From positions 1-58,718 of the forward strand of contig JAFWKQ010000063.1 in the NCBI GenBank assembly GCA_017545665.1: a DNA stretch of 58,718 bases, given 5' to 3'. Origin of the DNA: Atopobiaceae bacterium. GTDB taxonomy: Bacteria > Actinomycetota > Coriobacteriia > Coriobacteriales > Atopobiaceae. The notes under the pieces are model-generated. The model was not told where the DNA came from. It did no database searches and was given only the letters and a program-made list of their open reading frames with translations. Shown piece after piece: positions 43,715-51,699 of this stretch (the first letter of the stretch is position 1; each line of letters begins with the position of its first letter). The translations under genes were made by a program, and so were the position numbers.

Positions 43715-44539
43715 ATGGAAGAGAAGAGCGCGAATACGGGCCAGGAAACAAAGGATGCGGAAGGGGTTGTCTCCGCTGCCCAAGAAGGCGTACAGCGTGT
43801 TCGCGAGGCGGCGTCTGCAGCGGCAGATCGTGCCGCCGAATCAACAAAGAACGCCGCTTTCGATGCGACGCAATCCGCCAAAAAGGCCCTCATCGACAAG
43901 CTGCAGCAAAGCGTCGACAAGGCCGAGTCAAATAAGGAAACCCGGCAAGAACCGGCCGAAAAGCCTAGAAAGAGGTCGAGGCTACCGATTCTGGTAGTCG
44001 TTTTGGTGCTGTTGGTGGCAGCCGGGGCCTTTGCTATGCTGAATCCGGCCATCTCCTCGAGGCTCACGGGCGAGGACTACATCTCGACGAGCCAATTGAA
44101 GAAGGCGGTCGAGATGGAGGGACTCTCCTCGGCGGAGTTCGTCTATAACGGCATCGCCGAAAAACGCAAGACAGGCACGGACGAGGTCGAGTACCGGGTG
44201 TCCTATGACGCCTCGGTGAAGGCCGGCATCACCATGGGCGACGTGGACTTCGACGTTGACAACAAGGCCAAGGTCATCACGATAACGCTTCCCGAGATAG
44301 TCCCTTCGAGCGTATCGGTGAGCATGGACGGCCTCGACTACATGCCCGAGAACCCCAAGGTGGAAGTCAAGGAAATCTTGGAGCTCTGCGAGAAAGACGT
44401 CAAGGAGGAAGCCGAGAGGTCCGAGAGCTTCTATGCGACGGCCGAGGAGAACCTCAAGTCCGTGATAGAGGCACTCACCATGCCAGTCGTTGGCAGCAAG
44501 GGTTACAGAATCGAGTGGGCCAAGAGCCAGCAGGGCTAA
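43715..44539 (+). CDS. DUF4230 membrane-anchored protein
   Basis: 274 residues. The cytoplasmic N-terminus (about 1-90) is Ala/Glu/Lys-rich and probably helical, with a KPRKRSRLP basic patch before one transmembrane helix (about 94-112). The extracytoplasmic DUF4230 domain has YRVSYDASVKAGITMGDVDFDVD and VITITLPEIVPSS. ATG 43715 is chosen over GTG 43706, which lies in the Shine-Dalgarno area. A second DUF4230 gene follows 13 bp downstream, so the two probably act together. Function unknown. Confidence 0.85.
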   Translation: MEEKSANTGQETKDAEGVVSAAQEGVQRVREAASAAADRAAESTKNAAFDATQSAKKALIDKLQQSVDKAESNKETRQEPAEKPRKRSRLPILVVVLVLLVAAGAFAMLNPAISSRLTGEDYISTSQLKKAVEMEGLSSAEFVYNGIAEKRKTGTDEVEYRVSYDASVKAGITMGDVDFDVDNKAKVITITLPEIVPSSVSVSMDGLDYMPENPKVEVKEILELCEKDVKEEAERSESFYATAEENLKSVIEALTMPVVGSKGYRIEWAKSQQG

Positions 44540-44552
44540 GGAGGAACGAATC

Positions 44553-45134
44553 ATGAAGCGACCAAGGCTTGGCGTGACGCTTGCGCTCACCGCAGCCCTC
44601 TGCGCGACGCTCGCAGGATGTGGCGGCACGCAGGAGAAGAAGGAGCCGGACTTCTCGGGGGTCCAAGCGGTGTATGAGCTCACGACGCTCAAATGCTACT
44701 ACCACAACGTCGCCGAGGGGGAGCGAGCTCCGGATGGGCCGCTCGGCCCACTTTTGAGGACTGGCTACAAGAAGGTGTGGCAGGAGTACGATGGCGTCGT
44801 CGAGGTTGGCGTCGACGTGGGGGGCATCCATATCGGAACGCCAAACGCCGAGGGCGAGGTGGAAGTCCATGTGCCAGAGGCTCGGGTCATGAACGTCTAC
44901 GTTGACAAGGGATCGATCAACGACCCGATAACCGAGACCGGGTTTCTTACGGAGGTAACGACCGAAGAGAAGACGGCCGCCTTCCAAGAAGCGCAAAAGA
45001 CGATGGAAAGCATAGCCAGAGACAACAAGGCGATGCTTTCGCAAGCCCACGAGAGGGCGAAGAAGATTCTGGAGGGCTATGTTAAGAACGTGGGTAACGA
45101 GATCGGTGAGAAGTACACGGTCAAGTGGGTATAG
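44553..45134 (+). CDS. DUF4230 lipoprotein
   Basis: 193 residues. The signal peptide GVTLALTAALCATLAGC carries a lipobox (Cys23). The rest resembles DUF4230: YELTTLKCYYHNVAEGE, EVGVDVGGIHIG and a long C-terminal helix rich in Lys/Glu. GGAGGAA precedes ATG 44553. It forms a two-gene unit with the upstream membrane-anchored paralogue; they could form a surface complex (inference). Confidence 0.83.
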   Translation: MKRPRLGVTLALTAALCATLAGCGGTQEKKEPDFSGVQAVYELTTLKCYYHNVAEGERAPDGPLGPLLRTGYKKVWQEYDGVVEVGVDVGGIHIGTPNAEGEVEVHVPEARVMNVYVDKGSINDPITETGFLTEVTTEEKTAAFQEAQKTMESIARDNKAMLSQAHERAKKILEGYVKNVGNEIGEKYTVKWV

Positions 45135-45156
45135 CCTGAGCAATAGATAGTTCGCG

Positions 45157-45220
45157 ATAGTCAACAGGGGCATTCCGGCAAGTCATTCCATCGATTTGTC
45201 GGAGCGCCCTCTGTTGATAT
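45157..45220. terminator. Imperfect long hairpin between convergent genes
   Basis: ATAGTCAACAGGGGC plus TTCCGGCAA (left) pairs imperfectly with TTGTCGGAG plus GCCCTCTGTTGATAT (right). It separates the DUF4230 operon from the convergent DUF1294 gene and is probably a bidirectional terminator; ATTGTCGT follows on the plus strand. Confidence 0.5.
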
Positions 45221-45277
45221 TGTCGTCACGTCTCCACAAATATCCCGCCTGTTCATCTTGGTCGATTATGGCCCGGG

Positions 45278-45907
45278 CTAAACGACTCCGACCATGTGTA
45301 CGTACAGCAAGACCACGGCATGCAGCGCGATAAAGCACGGGAGGCCCCAGGCGAAGTACCACTTCTGCGTCTTGTGACGGACGGCATGCATGGCGAGAAG
45401 GCCGCCAAGGGAGCCGCCGATGATGCCAAGGCCAAGCAGGCGGGCCTCGGGCACACGCCTCCTGCGGTCGTTGCCGTTTGCGGCCACGTGCTTGTCCCAG
45501 GCGAAGACGGCGAACGTGAGCGCGTTGACCAGGGCGAGGTAGACTCCCAAAATCTTGAGTCTGCCCACGTTCCATCCCGAGACGACGGCGCCAAGGCTCG
45601 CGTTCGGCCTCACGATGCCAAGCACCGACATGGCAACGAGCGTCCAGACAACGAGGCAGACGATTGCGAGGAACCACCATGCCACGTTGTTCTTGGTCAT
45701 CCGATGCCCTCCCATGAGCCCGGTCAGCAGGAGCAGGGCGAGAAGCATCCCGGCCGCTCCGCCCACTATCGGAAACACGTCCATCACAAGTGAGTTCGCT
45801 GTGGTGTCATCAATTTCCGGCCTCCAACGGCAGAGGAGGAAGTCTACGACAAACGCCAGGAACGTCACCACGTTGATCGCGACGAGATAGAGAAGAAGCG
45901 GATGCAT
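45278..45907 (-). CDS. DUF1294 membrane protein
   Basis: 209 residues from ATG 45907 (GGGAG upstream; GTG 45919 is an alternative). Hydrophobic helices lie at about 4-25, 40-62, 70-98 and 120-140, with more at the C-terminus. The C-terminal DUF1294 signature is visible: TFAVFAWDKHVAA, RRRVPEARLLGLGIIGGSLG and HKTQKWYF. The N-terminal half is an extra membrane domain. Function unknown. Confidence 0.85.
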   Translation of the reverse strand: MHPLLLYLVAINVVTFLAFVVDFLLCRWRPEIDDTTANSLVMDVFPIVGGAAGMLLALLLLTGLMGGHRMTKNNVAWWFLAIVCLVVWTLVAMSVLGIVRPNASLGAVVSGWNVGRLKILGVYLALVNALTFAVFAWDKHVAANGNDRRRRVPEARLLGLGIIGGSLGGLLAMHAVRHKTQKWYFAWGLPCFIALHAVVLLYVHMVGVV

Positions 45908-46115
45908 GGTCACTCCCACATCGAGGCAACGTTATGTGCCTAGCATACGAACAGCCTATTTATACCGTTTTTCGCACCGTCCAGAAGACGGCAGAGCAAA
46001 GGATGAGGATAGGCAGGTAGCCTGAACTCATGACTGCTCTCGTTGACGAATCTGTTTTCGTTAAAATAAATTAGCGCCTCATGTGTGGGCCTTTGGTACG
46101 CTACTTGTGTCCGGC

Positions 46116-46211
46116 CTTCCGCAGGCAATATCGGACATTCGCGAGCCCGTTTGCGGGGTCAAACGTCAACTTTTATCTGCGCCTGGTCTTCCGCAGACAA
46201 TATCGGACATT
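46116..46211. repeat. Direct repeats of an intergenic unit (family R4)
   Basis: CTTCCGCAGGCAATATCGG (46116) recurs as CTTCCGCAGACAATATCGG (46188), each followed by ACATT, period 72. It lies between the DUF1294 start and the 3' end of the GH1 remnant. The rest of this 350-bp gap holds a possible minus-strand -10 TATAAA near 45960 for the DUF1294 gene. Confidence 0.65.
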
Positions 46212-46256
46212 TTGAGGCCAAAAGGACGGGTCCAAACGGGGCAGACGGCCAAAGAG

Positions 46257-47199
46257 CTAGTCTTCCAAATCCTCGCCGTTGCTGGCAATGACCTTGCGGT
46301 ACCAGTCGAACGAGTCCTTCTTTATGCGGCGGAAGCCGTTGTCGGCGTCGATGTACACAAAGCCGTAGCGCTTGCCAAACCCCTCGCGCGTGCTGTATAG
46401 GTCGATGGCCGCCCAGGTGCAGTAGCCAACCATCTCCACGCCGTCGGCCACGGCCTTGTCCATCCATTGGATGTGGTCGCGCAGGAACTTGATGCGGTTC
46501 TGGTCGTGCACGCGCGGCTTGCCGTTTTCCTCCACGAGCACGTCGCGGTGACCGAGGCCGTTCTCCAGGATGAGGATGGGCAGCTGGTAGCGGTGCCAGT
46601 ACTCCTGGGATAGCTGCCGCGCACCTGGATGTCGGTGAAGCCTCAGCCCATAAAGTACTTGTGCCTCTCGCACTCCTCCACGTCCTCGGGCTTGGGGCTC
46701 GCGGGGTAGGCGATGTTGTTGGCAATGTTGGTGCCCACCTTGGCCTTGGGGTCGATCTCGTGCACGAGCTTGCAGGCGTTGGCGTAGCACAGGTCCATGT
46801 GGTGGATCATACGGAACATGTCGGCGTCGTTTTCCACCGGGGTGCCCGTCATGTAGGCACGGTCGATCCAGATGCAGTTGTACTCATTGAAGGGCACGTA
46901 GTACTTTATGCGACTCTTGAAGTGCTTAACGACGGCCGCGACGTAGCGGGTATGCGGGTCCAGGCTATGGAGAAGCGATACGTGGTGAAGCCCATCTCGG
47001 CGTAGAGGTCGAGGTCCTCCTCAAGGTGGTGGTAGTGGTCTGCCGCAATCTTGAAGCCGCTGAAGTCAGCATCCTCGTAGCCGGGAATCACGCGCACGTC
47101 GGCGATGGAAGTGCCCACCCCGCCCTCGTTGCGCCCGCCCTCGAACTGCTGGGCGTTGGTGGAGGAACCCCAAAGGAAGGTGCTAGGGAAGCTTGCCAT
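46257..47199 (-). pseudogene. GH1 6-phospho-beta-glucosidase remnant with internal deletions
   Basis: The 5' end is intact (ATG 47199; FPSTFLWGSSTNAQQFEGG, YAEMGFTTYRFSIAWTRI). It then breaks off after RIPA and resumes in another frame at VPFNEYNCIWIDRAYMTG (acid/base Glu block). After HKYFMG it breaks again and resumes at RYQLPILILENGLGH (nucleophile block) to the natural end GEDLED. About 940 bp remain of the roughly 1.4 kb normal for the family, so two stretches were deleted. It is not functional as read. Confidence 0.88.
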
Positions 47200-47376
47200 T
47201 GCGTGTCCTTTCGTCTCGTGTGCCGATTGGCCTTGTCTTGAGACCAGCCTACGACCGAGGCGCTATGCAAGCCACTACCTATAATGCCTATCGTGATATG
47301 CAACAGACGTATGGGTTGTTAGCACGTATGGCCACACTTGGCTCATTCTGTGCCCAATGGATTCCCCCATGTAAGG

Positions 47377-47467
47377 GGATGCGAGCGTTTCTGTTCACAT
47401 TTGCTGCCTGTTGCGTCGTTTCCTGAGCGAAAACGCCCACACCCCGCAGAGGATGCGAGCGTTTTCG
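47377..47467. repeat. Small direct and inverted repeats between GH1 remnant and aldo/keto reductase
   Basis: GGATGCGAGCGTTT occurs at 47377 and 47451. CGAAAACGC (47428) and GCGTTTTCG (47459) form a 9-bp inverted repeat. The structure sits at the 3' side of the aldo/keto reductase gene and may end its transcript. The rest of the 338-bp gap holds nothing recognisable. Confidence 0.5.
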
Positions 47468-47537
47468 ATTAGTCTTACAGTTCAGCCCCGATGTTGGCGA
47501 TCATGGTACGTACGCGCGCCACGGCGAGGCGGCGCGC

Positions 47538-48665
47538 CTATGCCATGAGCTCGGCGAAGTCTGCAAGCACGCCGGGGATGTCGATCTGCTGCGGGCACAC
47601 TGCCGCGCAGGAGCCGCAGCCAATGCAGGAGCTGGGCTGCTTGTCGTCCGCAAGGGCACCGAGTGCCATGGGCGCAATAAAGCCGCCGCCGGTGAACTTG
47701 TGCTCGTTGTACAGGCTAATGAGGTGCGGGATGTCCAGCTCCATGGGGCAGTGGCTCGTGCAGTAGTGGCACGCGGTGCAGGGGACGCCCGTGGCCATGG
47801 CGTCGCCTACGGCGAGCAGCGCGTCCCACTCGTCTTTGCTCAGCGGCGCATCCTGCTCCCACGTGGCAATGTTTTGCTGCAGCTGCTCCATGTTGGACAT
47901 GCCGGAGAGCACGCATGTGATCTGCGGAACGCTCTGCAGGAAGCGGAAGGCCCAGGCGGGAACCGTCTCGTTGGGACGTAGCTCGGCAAGGCGTGCCGCG
48001 TGCTGCTCGGGAAGCGACGCGAGCCTGCCTCCGCGCAGGGGCTCCATGACCCACACCGGGATGTCGTACTTTGCGAGCAGCTCGACCTTATCGGCGCACT
48101 TCTGGAAGTGCCAGTCTATGTAGTTGAGCTGCAGCTGGCAAAACTCCATGTGCTCGCCGTAGGCCTTGAGGAAGGCCTCGAGTACCGGCTGCGCGCCATG
48201 GCAGGAGAAGCCCAGATGGCGGATGCGGCCCGCGCGCTTTTGCTCCAGCAGGTAGGCGAGGGTGCCAAAGCGGTCCTCGGCTAGATAGTCGTCGATGTTG
48301 GACTCGGTCACGTTGTGGCAGAGGTAGAAGTCGAAGTAGTCGACGCCGCACTTCTTGAGCTGCTGCTCGAAGATCTCCTCGACCTTGCCGAAGTTGGAGT
48401 TGTCGTAGCCCGGGAACTTGGTTGCGAGGTAGAAGTTCTCTCGCGGGTATTTGGCGAGCGCGCGACCAAGCACCTCCTCGGAGTGTCCGCCATGGTAGCC
48501 CCAGGCGGTGTCGTAGTAGGTGATGCCGTGCTCCATGGCATAGTCCACCATGGCGGCGGCTGCCGGCTCGTCGATTACGTGGTCGTCGCCGTCCACGGTG
48601 GGAAGGCGCATGGCTCCCAGTCCCAGCCCCGAGATGCGTATGTTTTGGAAGTCGCGATAGATCAT
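47538..48665 (-). CDS. Aldo/keto reductase with C-terminal 4Fe-4S domain
   Basis: 375 residues. The AKR TIM barrel (about 1-275) has GLGLGAMRLPT, YDTAWGYHGGHSEEVLG and LATKFPGYDNSNF. The C-terminal ferredoxin-like part has CTACHYCTSHCP and CIGCGSCAAVCPQQIDIP, as in ferredoxin-linked aldo/keto reductases of anaerobes. ATG 48665 (GGGG upstream) is preferred; a long open frame further upstream overlaps the LysR gene. The substrate cannot be told from sequence. The LysR gene upstream on the same strand may control it. Confidence 0.92.
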   Translation of the reverse strand: MIYRDFQNIRISGLGLGAMRLPTVDGDDHVIDEPAAAAMVDYAMEHGITYYDTAWGYHGGHSEEVLGRALAKYPRENFYLATKFPGYDNSNFGKVEEIFEQQLKKCGVDYFDFYLCHNVTESNIDDYLAEDRFGTLAYLLEQKRAGRIRHLGFSCHGAQPVLEAFLKAYGEHMEFCQLQLNYIDWHFQKCADKVELLAKYDIPVWVMEPLRGGRLASLPEQHAARLAELRPNETVPAWAFRFLQSVPQITCVLSGMSNMEQLQQNIATWEQDAPLSKDEWDALLAVGDAMATGVPCTACHYCTSHCPMELDIPHLISLYNEHKFTGGGFIAPMALGALADDKQPSSCIGCGSCAAVCPQQIDIPGVLADFAELMA

Positions 48666-48795
48666 GATTTCCCCTTTCTCCGAGCGGCTTGCGGCCGCAG
48701 AATCCCCTCTATACATTTTGACATGACTGAAAAGCCGAAGCCAATGCAAAAAGCGTCTCGTAAGGTATGCGTATGACAAATACCACGCCCGCGCG

Positions 48796-49698
48796 TCAGG
48801 CAGAACCCTCTTCCAGCCGCGCCTCCATGGACTCAAGAAACACCTCGCTTGCCTCGCTAAAGGTGCGATGGCGCTTCCAGGCAAAGACCGACGTCGTCTC
48901 GAGGCGCGGCTCGAAGGGACGGAACACCAGGTCGTCGGTGTCGTAGCCACCCACGCCCTCAAAGGTGACGGCGAGCGCGTCGCCTGCGGCCACCATGGCA
49001 CCCGCATTGCGAACCAGGTCGAGCGTGCCCGCCTGCTCGAGGCGCCCACGATAGCGACCGAGCCAGTTGCGGAAGGGGTTGGTCTCGTGCGAGAGACTCA
49101 CCTGCTGGCGGCTCAAATATGCCGTGCGCTTTGCGAGCTGTGCTGCCGTCACGGCGTCGTGTGCGGCAAGGGGGTCATCCGCGCGCATGAGGACGCCCCA
49201 CACGTCCTTGTGGGGCAGTTCCCGCGTGTGGTAGTTGATGAGGTTGGCGGGTTGGCAGATGACCGCGAAGTCTGCCAGGCCCTTGTCCAGCATGTCCGAG
49301 GCCTGCTCGTCGTCGCCGGTGTGCAGGTGAAAGGCAATGTCGGGGTGCTGCGCGCGCACGCATGCGACCACCTCCGACACAAGGCGCACTCCTGCGCATT
49401 CCGCTGCCACGATGTGCACGTTTCCGGCGATGGCGTGCTCGTCGCGGTGGGCAAACTCGTCCTCTATGCGATCCACCATGTCGAGTACCTCACTTGCGCG
49501 GCTGCGCAGCTCAAGCCCCTCGGGCGTAAGCTCCACGCGATGGCTCTTGCGTACGAAGAGCTGGCAGCCGAGCTCCTTTTCCAAAGACTGAATCTGCCGG
49601 GAAAGCGATGGCTGTGCGATGTAGAGCGATTCGGCGGCGCGCGAGATGTTGCCCTCGTAGGCAACGGCCAAAAAGTAGCGCAAGGTACGCAGTTCCAT
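48796..49698 (-). CDS. LysR family transcriptional regulator
   Basis: 300 residues. N-terminal winged helix: MELRTLRYFLAVAYEGNISRAAESL and AQPSLSRQIQSLEKELGCQLF in pieces. The C-terminal effector-binding domain spans about 90-295. ATG 49698 follows CGAGGTGA. It lies upstream of the aldo/keto reductase and divergent from a carboxymuconolactone-decarboxylase remnant, the kind of target LysR genes often face. Confidence 0.93.
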   Translation of the reverse strand: MELRTLRYFLAVAYEGNISRAAESLYIAQPSLSRQIQSLEKELGCQLFVRKSHRVELTPEGLELRSRASEVLDMVDRIEDEFAHRDEHAIAGNVHIVAAECAGVRLVSEVVACVRAQHPDIAFHLHTGDDEQASDMLDKGLADFAVICQPANLINYHTRELPHKDVWGVLMRADDPLAAHDAVTAAQLAKRTAYLSRQQVSLSHETNPFRNWLGRYRGRLEQAGTLDLVRNAGAMVAAGDALAVTFEGVGGYDTDDLVFRPFEPRLETTSVFAWKRHRTFSEASEVFLESMEARLEEGSA

Positions 49699-49925
49699 GG
49701 TCACCTCGGTTTCGTGCGGCAACATATGCTATGCGTGAAAAGTATACCATGCAGTATTTTATGTGTTACACGCACGACGGCGAGCGTCGCGCGGAGGCGG
49801 AGCCAAAAGATGACTGAGCACCCATACATAAGCTTGGCTAATGTAAAGCACCAGAAGAAGAAATTGATATAAGTGTGGGAGCCCTATACATTTAACCCAT
49901 CCAATTCCCATACGAGGAGAGTGCC

Positions 49926-50009
49926 ATGCCCTACACCGCACAGCTAACCGATGCCGCCACGAGTTTTCACGAGCGTATGTTTCCTGGCTACGTGTCCGAC
50001 TTTCTGCGT
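49926..50009 (+). pseudogene. 5' fragment of a carboxymuconolactone decarboxylase family gene
   Basis: A good ribosome-binding site (GAGGAGAG) and ATG 49926 lead into PYTAQLTDAATSFHERMFPG and YVSDFLRT. These resemble the N-terminus of AhpD/CMD-like proteins that often sit divergent from LysR genes. After about 28 codons the similarity stops. The open frame continues to 50147 with arginine-rich sequence of no family. Family assignment is from memory of similar N-termini and is moderate. Confidence 0.5.
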
Positions 50010-50208
50010 ACCATACGCCCACGGCTCGCAAGGTCACCTGCACGTGCTGCGGCACCAAGGATTGGTGTGCCGAGGTATCGAGTGAGAGGTTGGGCTCTTA
50101 GGGGCAACAACGTGGACTCCGGGGGTGCTCTCCTCAGCCCACGCTAGAACGCCTGCGCGGTGCCTTCCTTGAGATAGGCCGTCCGATGGCCCTGCCTTCC
50201 ATGGCATT

Positions 50209-50314
50209 GGGACCGCCCCTTTGGCTTCATAGCCAAAATGGGACGGTCCCGAAGTTTGCTCGCGCCGCCAAAGTTTGCTCGCGCCGTCACAAAAGCCGCT
50301 GCAGGTTTTGTGAC
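50209..50314. repeat. Composite repeat: GGGAC palindrome, tandem repeat and hairpin
   Basis: GGGACCGCCCCTTTGGCT (50209-50226) pairs with AGCCAAAATGGGACGGTCCC (50231-50250). AAGTTTGCTCGCGCCG is duplicated at 50252 and 50271. GTCACAAAA (50286) pairs with TTTTGTGAC (50306). The first part resembles the 56-bp palindrome at 41755. The third is 25 bp beyond the flavin reductase stop and may terminate it. Confidence 0.7.
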
Positions 50315-50339
50315 GCCCGTTGAGGCATGCTCGTAGTTC

Positions 50340-50903
50340 TTACATCAGTTTCTTGCCCGCGTCCCAGGCGCCGCCAACCTCCTCGCCGACCACGCGATAG
50401 ATGCGGCGCGTGGAGTCGTAGACAATCGGGCGCATGAGCCCAAAGTCAAGGCGGCCCTCCTCGTCGAGCACCGACTCGTCCACGCGCGTGTTCACCACGC
50501 GGCCCACTATGCGCGCGCCGTGCTCGTCGCCGTCGATGGCCGTGACCTCGCACTCCATGGTGAGCGGGAACTCCTCGATCACGGGTGCGTCAACGAATTC
50601 GGACTTGGTGAACGTCATGCCCGAGGCGGCCGCCTTGTTCACCCTGTTGCCGGTGGCGATGCCAAAGTAATCGGCTTCCGCCACATGCGCGGCGTCTGCC
50701 GGCGACACGGTAAAGGCGCCCCTCTTGACGATGTTGGCCGTGGTCTTGTGGTCACCGATGTTGAAGCACACCTCGTGCCTGCTGCACTCGCCGGCCCATG
50801 CGGCGTTCATCGCGTTGGGCGTGCCGTCCTCGCCGTAACTCGCGATGATAAACACCGACTGCGGGAACAGCTCTCCTGCACTGCCCAGATTCTTGAATGC
50901 CAT
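50340..50903 (-). CDS. Flavin reductase family protein
   Basis: 187-residue FMN-binding split-barrel protein. Recognisable parts are the N-terminal block with FPQSVFIIASYGEDGTPNAMNAAW, then FNIGDHKTTANIVKRGAFTVSPA and the flavin-contact loop DYFGIATGNRVNKAAASGMTF. Such proteins reduce or bind flavins in NAD(P)H-linked systems. GGAGG lies before ATG 50903. It is divergent from a HxlR regulator, a common pairing for redox or quinone-responsive control. Confidence 0.9.
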   Translation of the reverse strand: MAFKNLGSAGELFPQSVFIIASYGEDGTPNAMNAAWAGECSRHEVCFNIGDHKTTANIVKRGAFTVSPADAAHVAEADYFGIATGNRVNKAAASGMTFTKSEFVDAPVIEEFPLTMECEVTAIDGDEHGARIVGRVVNTRVDESVLDEEGRLDFGLMRPIVYDSTRRIYRVVGEEVGGAWDAGKKLM

Positions 50904-50949
50904 GGTTTCCTCCCAACTTCGGGTTTACAAATCCTCGATGGAGAGTATC

Positions 50950-50979
50950 CTCTTGCGCAAGAGAGATTGCCAGTACTGG
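50950..50979. promoter_or_regulatory. Candidate HxlR operator palindromes
   Basis: Two perfect palindromes lie in the 108-bp divergent gap: CTCTTGCGCAAGAG (50950-50963) and CCAGTACTGG (50970-50979). HxlR-type repressors usually bind GTAC-centred palindromes, so the second is the better candidate. A further GGTACTATC lies at 50991. Confidence 0.45.
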
Positions 50980-51011
50980 CTTTGAGGATAGGTACTATCG
51001 TGGAGGATAGC

Positions 51012-51347
51012 GTGGTCGCAAGAAAGCCGATTGCCGAAGCCCGGTTCGAGGGCACCGGTTACAGCTACACGATGTCGCTCATCCAGGGCAAGCACAAGAT
51101 GGCGATCCTGTACTGCCTGATGGAGTTCCAGCCGGTGCGCTTCAACGAGATGAGGCGCTATCTGGGCAAGGTCACCGACAAGACGCTCTCGTCAAACCTC
51201 AAGGAGCTCGAGGCCGACGGTCTGGTGGCGCGCAGGGAGTATCCGCAGGTACCGCCCAAGGTCGAGTACTCGCTCACGCCCCTGGGCGATTCGCTGATGA
51301 TCGTGCTCGACCAGCTGTGCACGTGGGGCGAGGAACACATGGGCTAG
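51012..51347 (+). CDS. HxlR family winged-helix regulator
   Basis: 111 residues. The core has GKHKMAILYCLMEFQPVRFNEM, VTDKTLSSNLKELEADGLV, RREYPQVPPKVEYSLTPLG and a final helix LDQLCTWGEEH. GTG 51012 is spaced 5 nt from GGAGG; an upstream in-frame GTG at 51000 is possible. Divergent from the flavin reductase, which it probably controls. No conserved cysteine typical of redox sensors is obvious near the N-terminus. Confidence 0.92.
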   Translation: MVARKPIAEARFEGTGYSYTMSLIQGKHKMAILYCLMEFQPVRFNEMRRYLGKVTDKTLSSNLKELEADGLVARREYPQVPPKVEYSLTPLGDSLMIVLDQLCTWGEEHMG

Positions 51348-51361
51348 GTCGCGCATTTCAA

Positions 51362-51391
51362 TTGAGACGACAGGGATGTGTTGTGTACAAT
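51362..51391 (+). promoter_or_regulatory. Promoter of the first Nif11-type precursor
   Basis: -35 TTGAGA (51362-51367), 18-nt spacer, -10 TACAAT (51386-51391) within GTGTACAAT. It gives an independent start for the precursor gene at 51444. Confidence 0.55.
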
Positions 51392-51443
51392 ACCGACAAG
51401 GGTGCCCGAGACTACGAGGCGCCACCTACGAGGGGAGAGCGCT

Positions 51444-51650
51444 ATGGGATTTGACGACCTCAGCGAGGGGCAAAAGGCTAAGGCCCGCGCATGCCAGAGT
51501 CCGGAGGAGATGCTGGCATTGGCACGTGAGGAGGGCTACGAGCTCTCGGACGAGGAGCTTGAGGCGATAAGCGGCGGCGACAGCTCCTGGGGCTGCCCTC
51601 GCGACTGCAATCCCATCTGCCCCGAGCACGGCATTCCCGACCAGGGCTAG
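51444..51650 (+). CDS. Nif11-type leader RiPP precursor A1
   Basis: 68 residues. The leader (1-45) reads MGFDDLSEGQKAKARACQSP then EEMLALAREEGYELSDEEL and EAISGG, a Nif11-like leader with a double-glycine cleavage site. The 23-residue core is DSSWGCPRDCNPIC followed by PEHGIPDQG, with three Cys. The leader is about 64% identical (29 of 45) to precursor A2 at 53859. GGGGAGAG precedes ATG 51444. No transporter or peptidase gene is visible nearby. Confidence 0.85.
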   Translation: MGFDDLSEGQKAKARACQSPEEMLALAREEGYELSDEELEAISGGDSSWGCPRDCNPICPEHGIPDQG

Positions 51651-51699
51651 AAGTATAGGAACCGTTTGCGTTCCGGCGGTCACGCAACAAGTAACAGCT

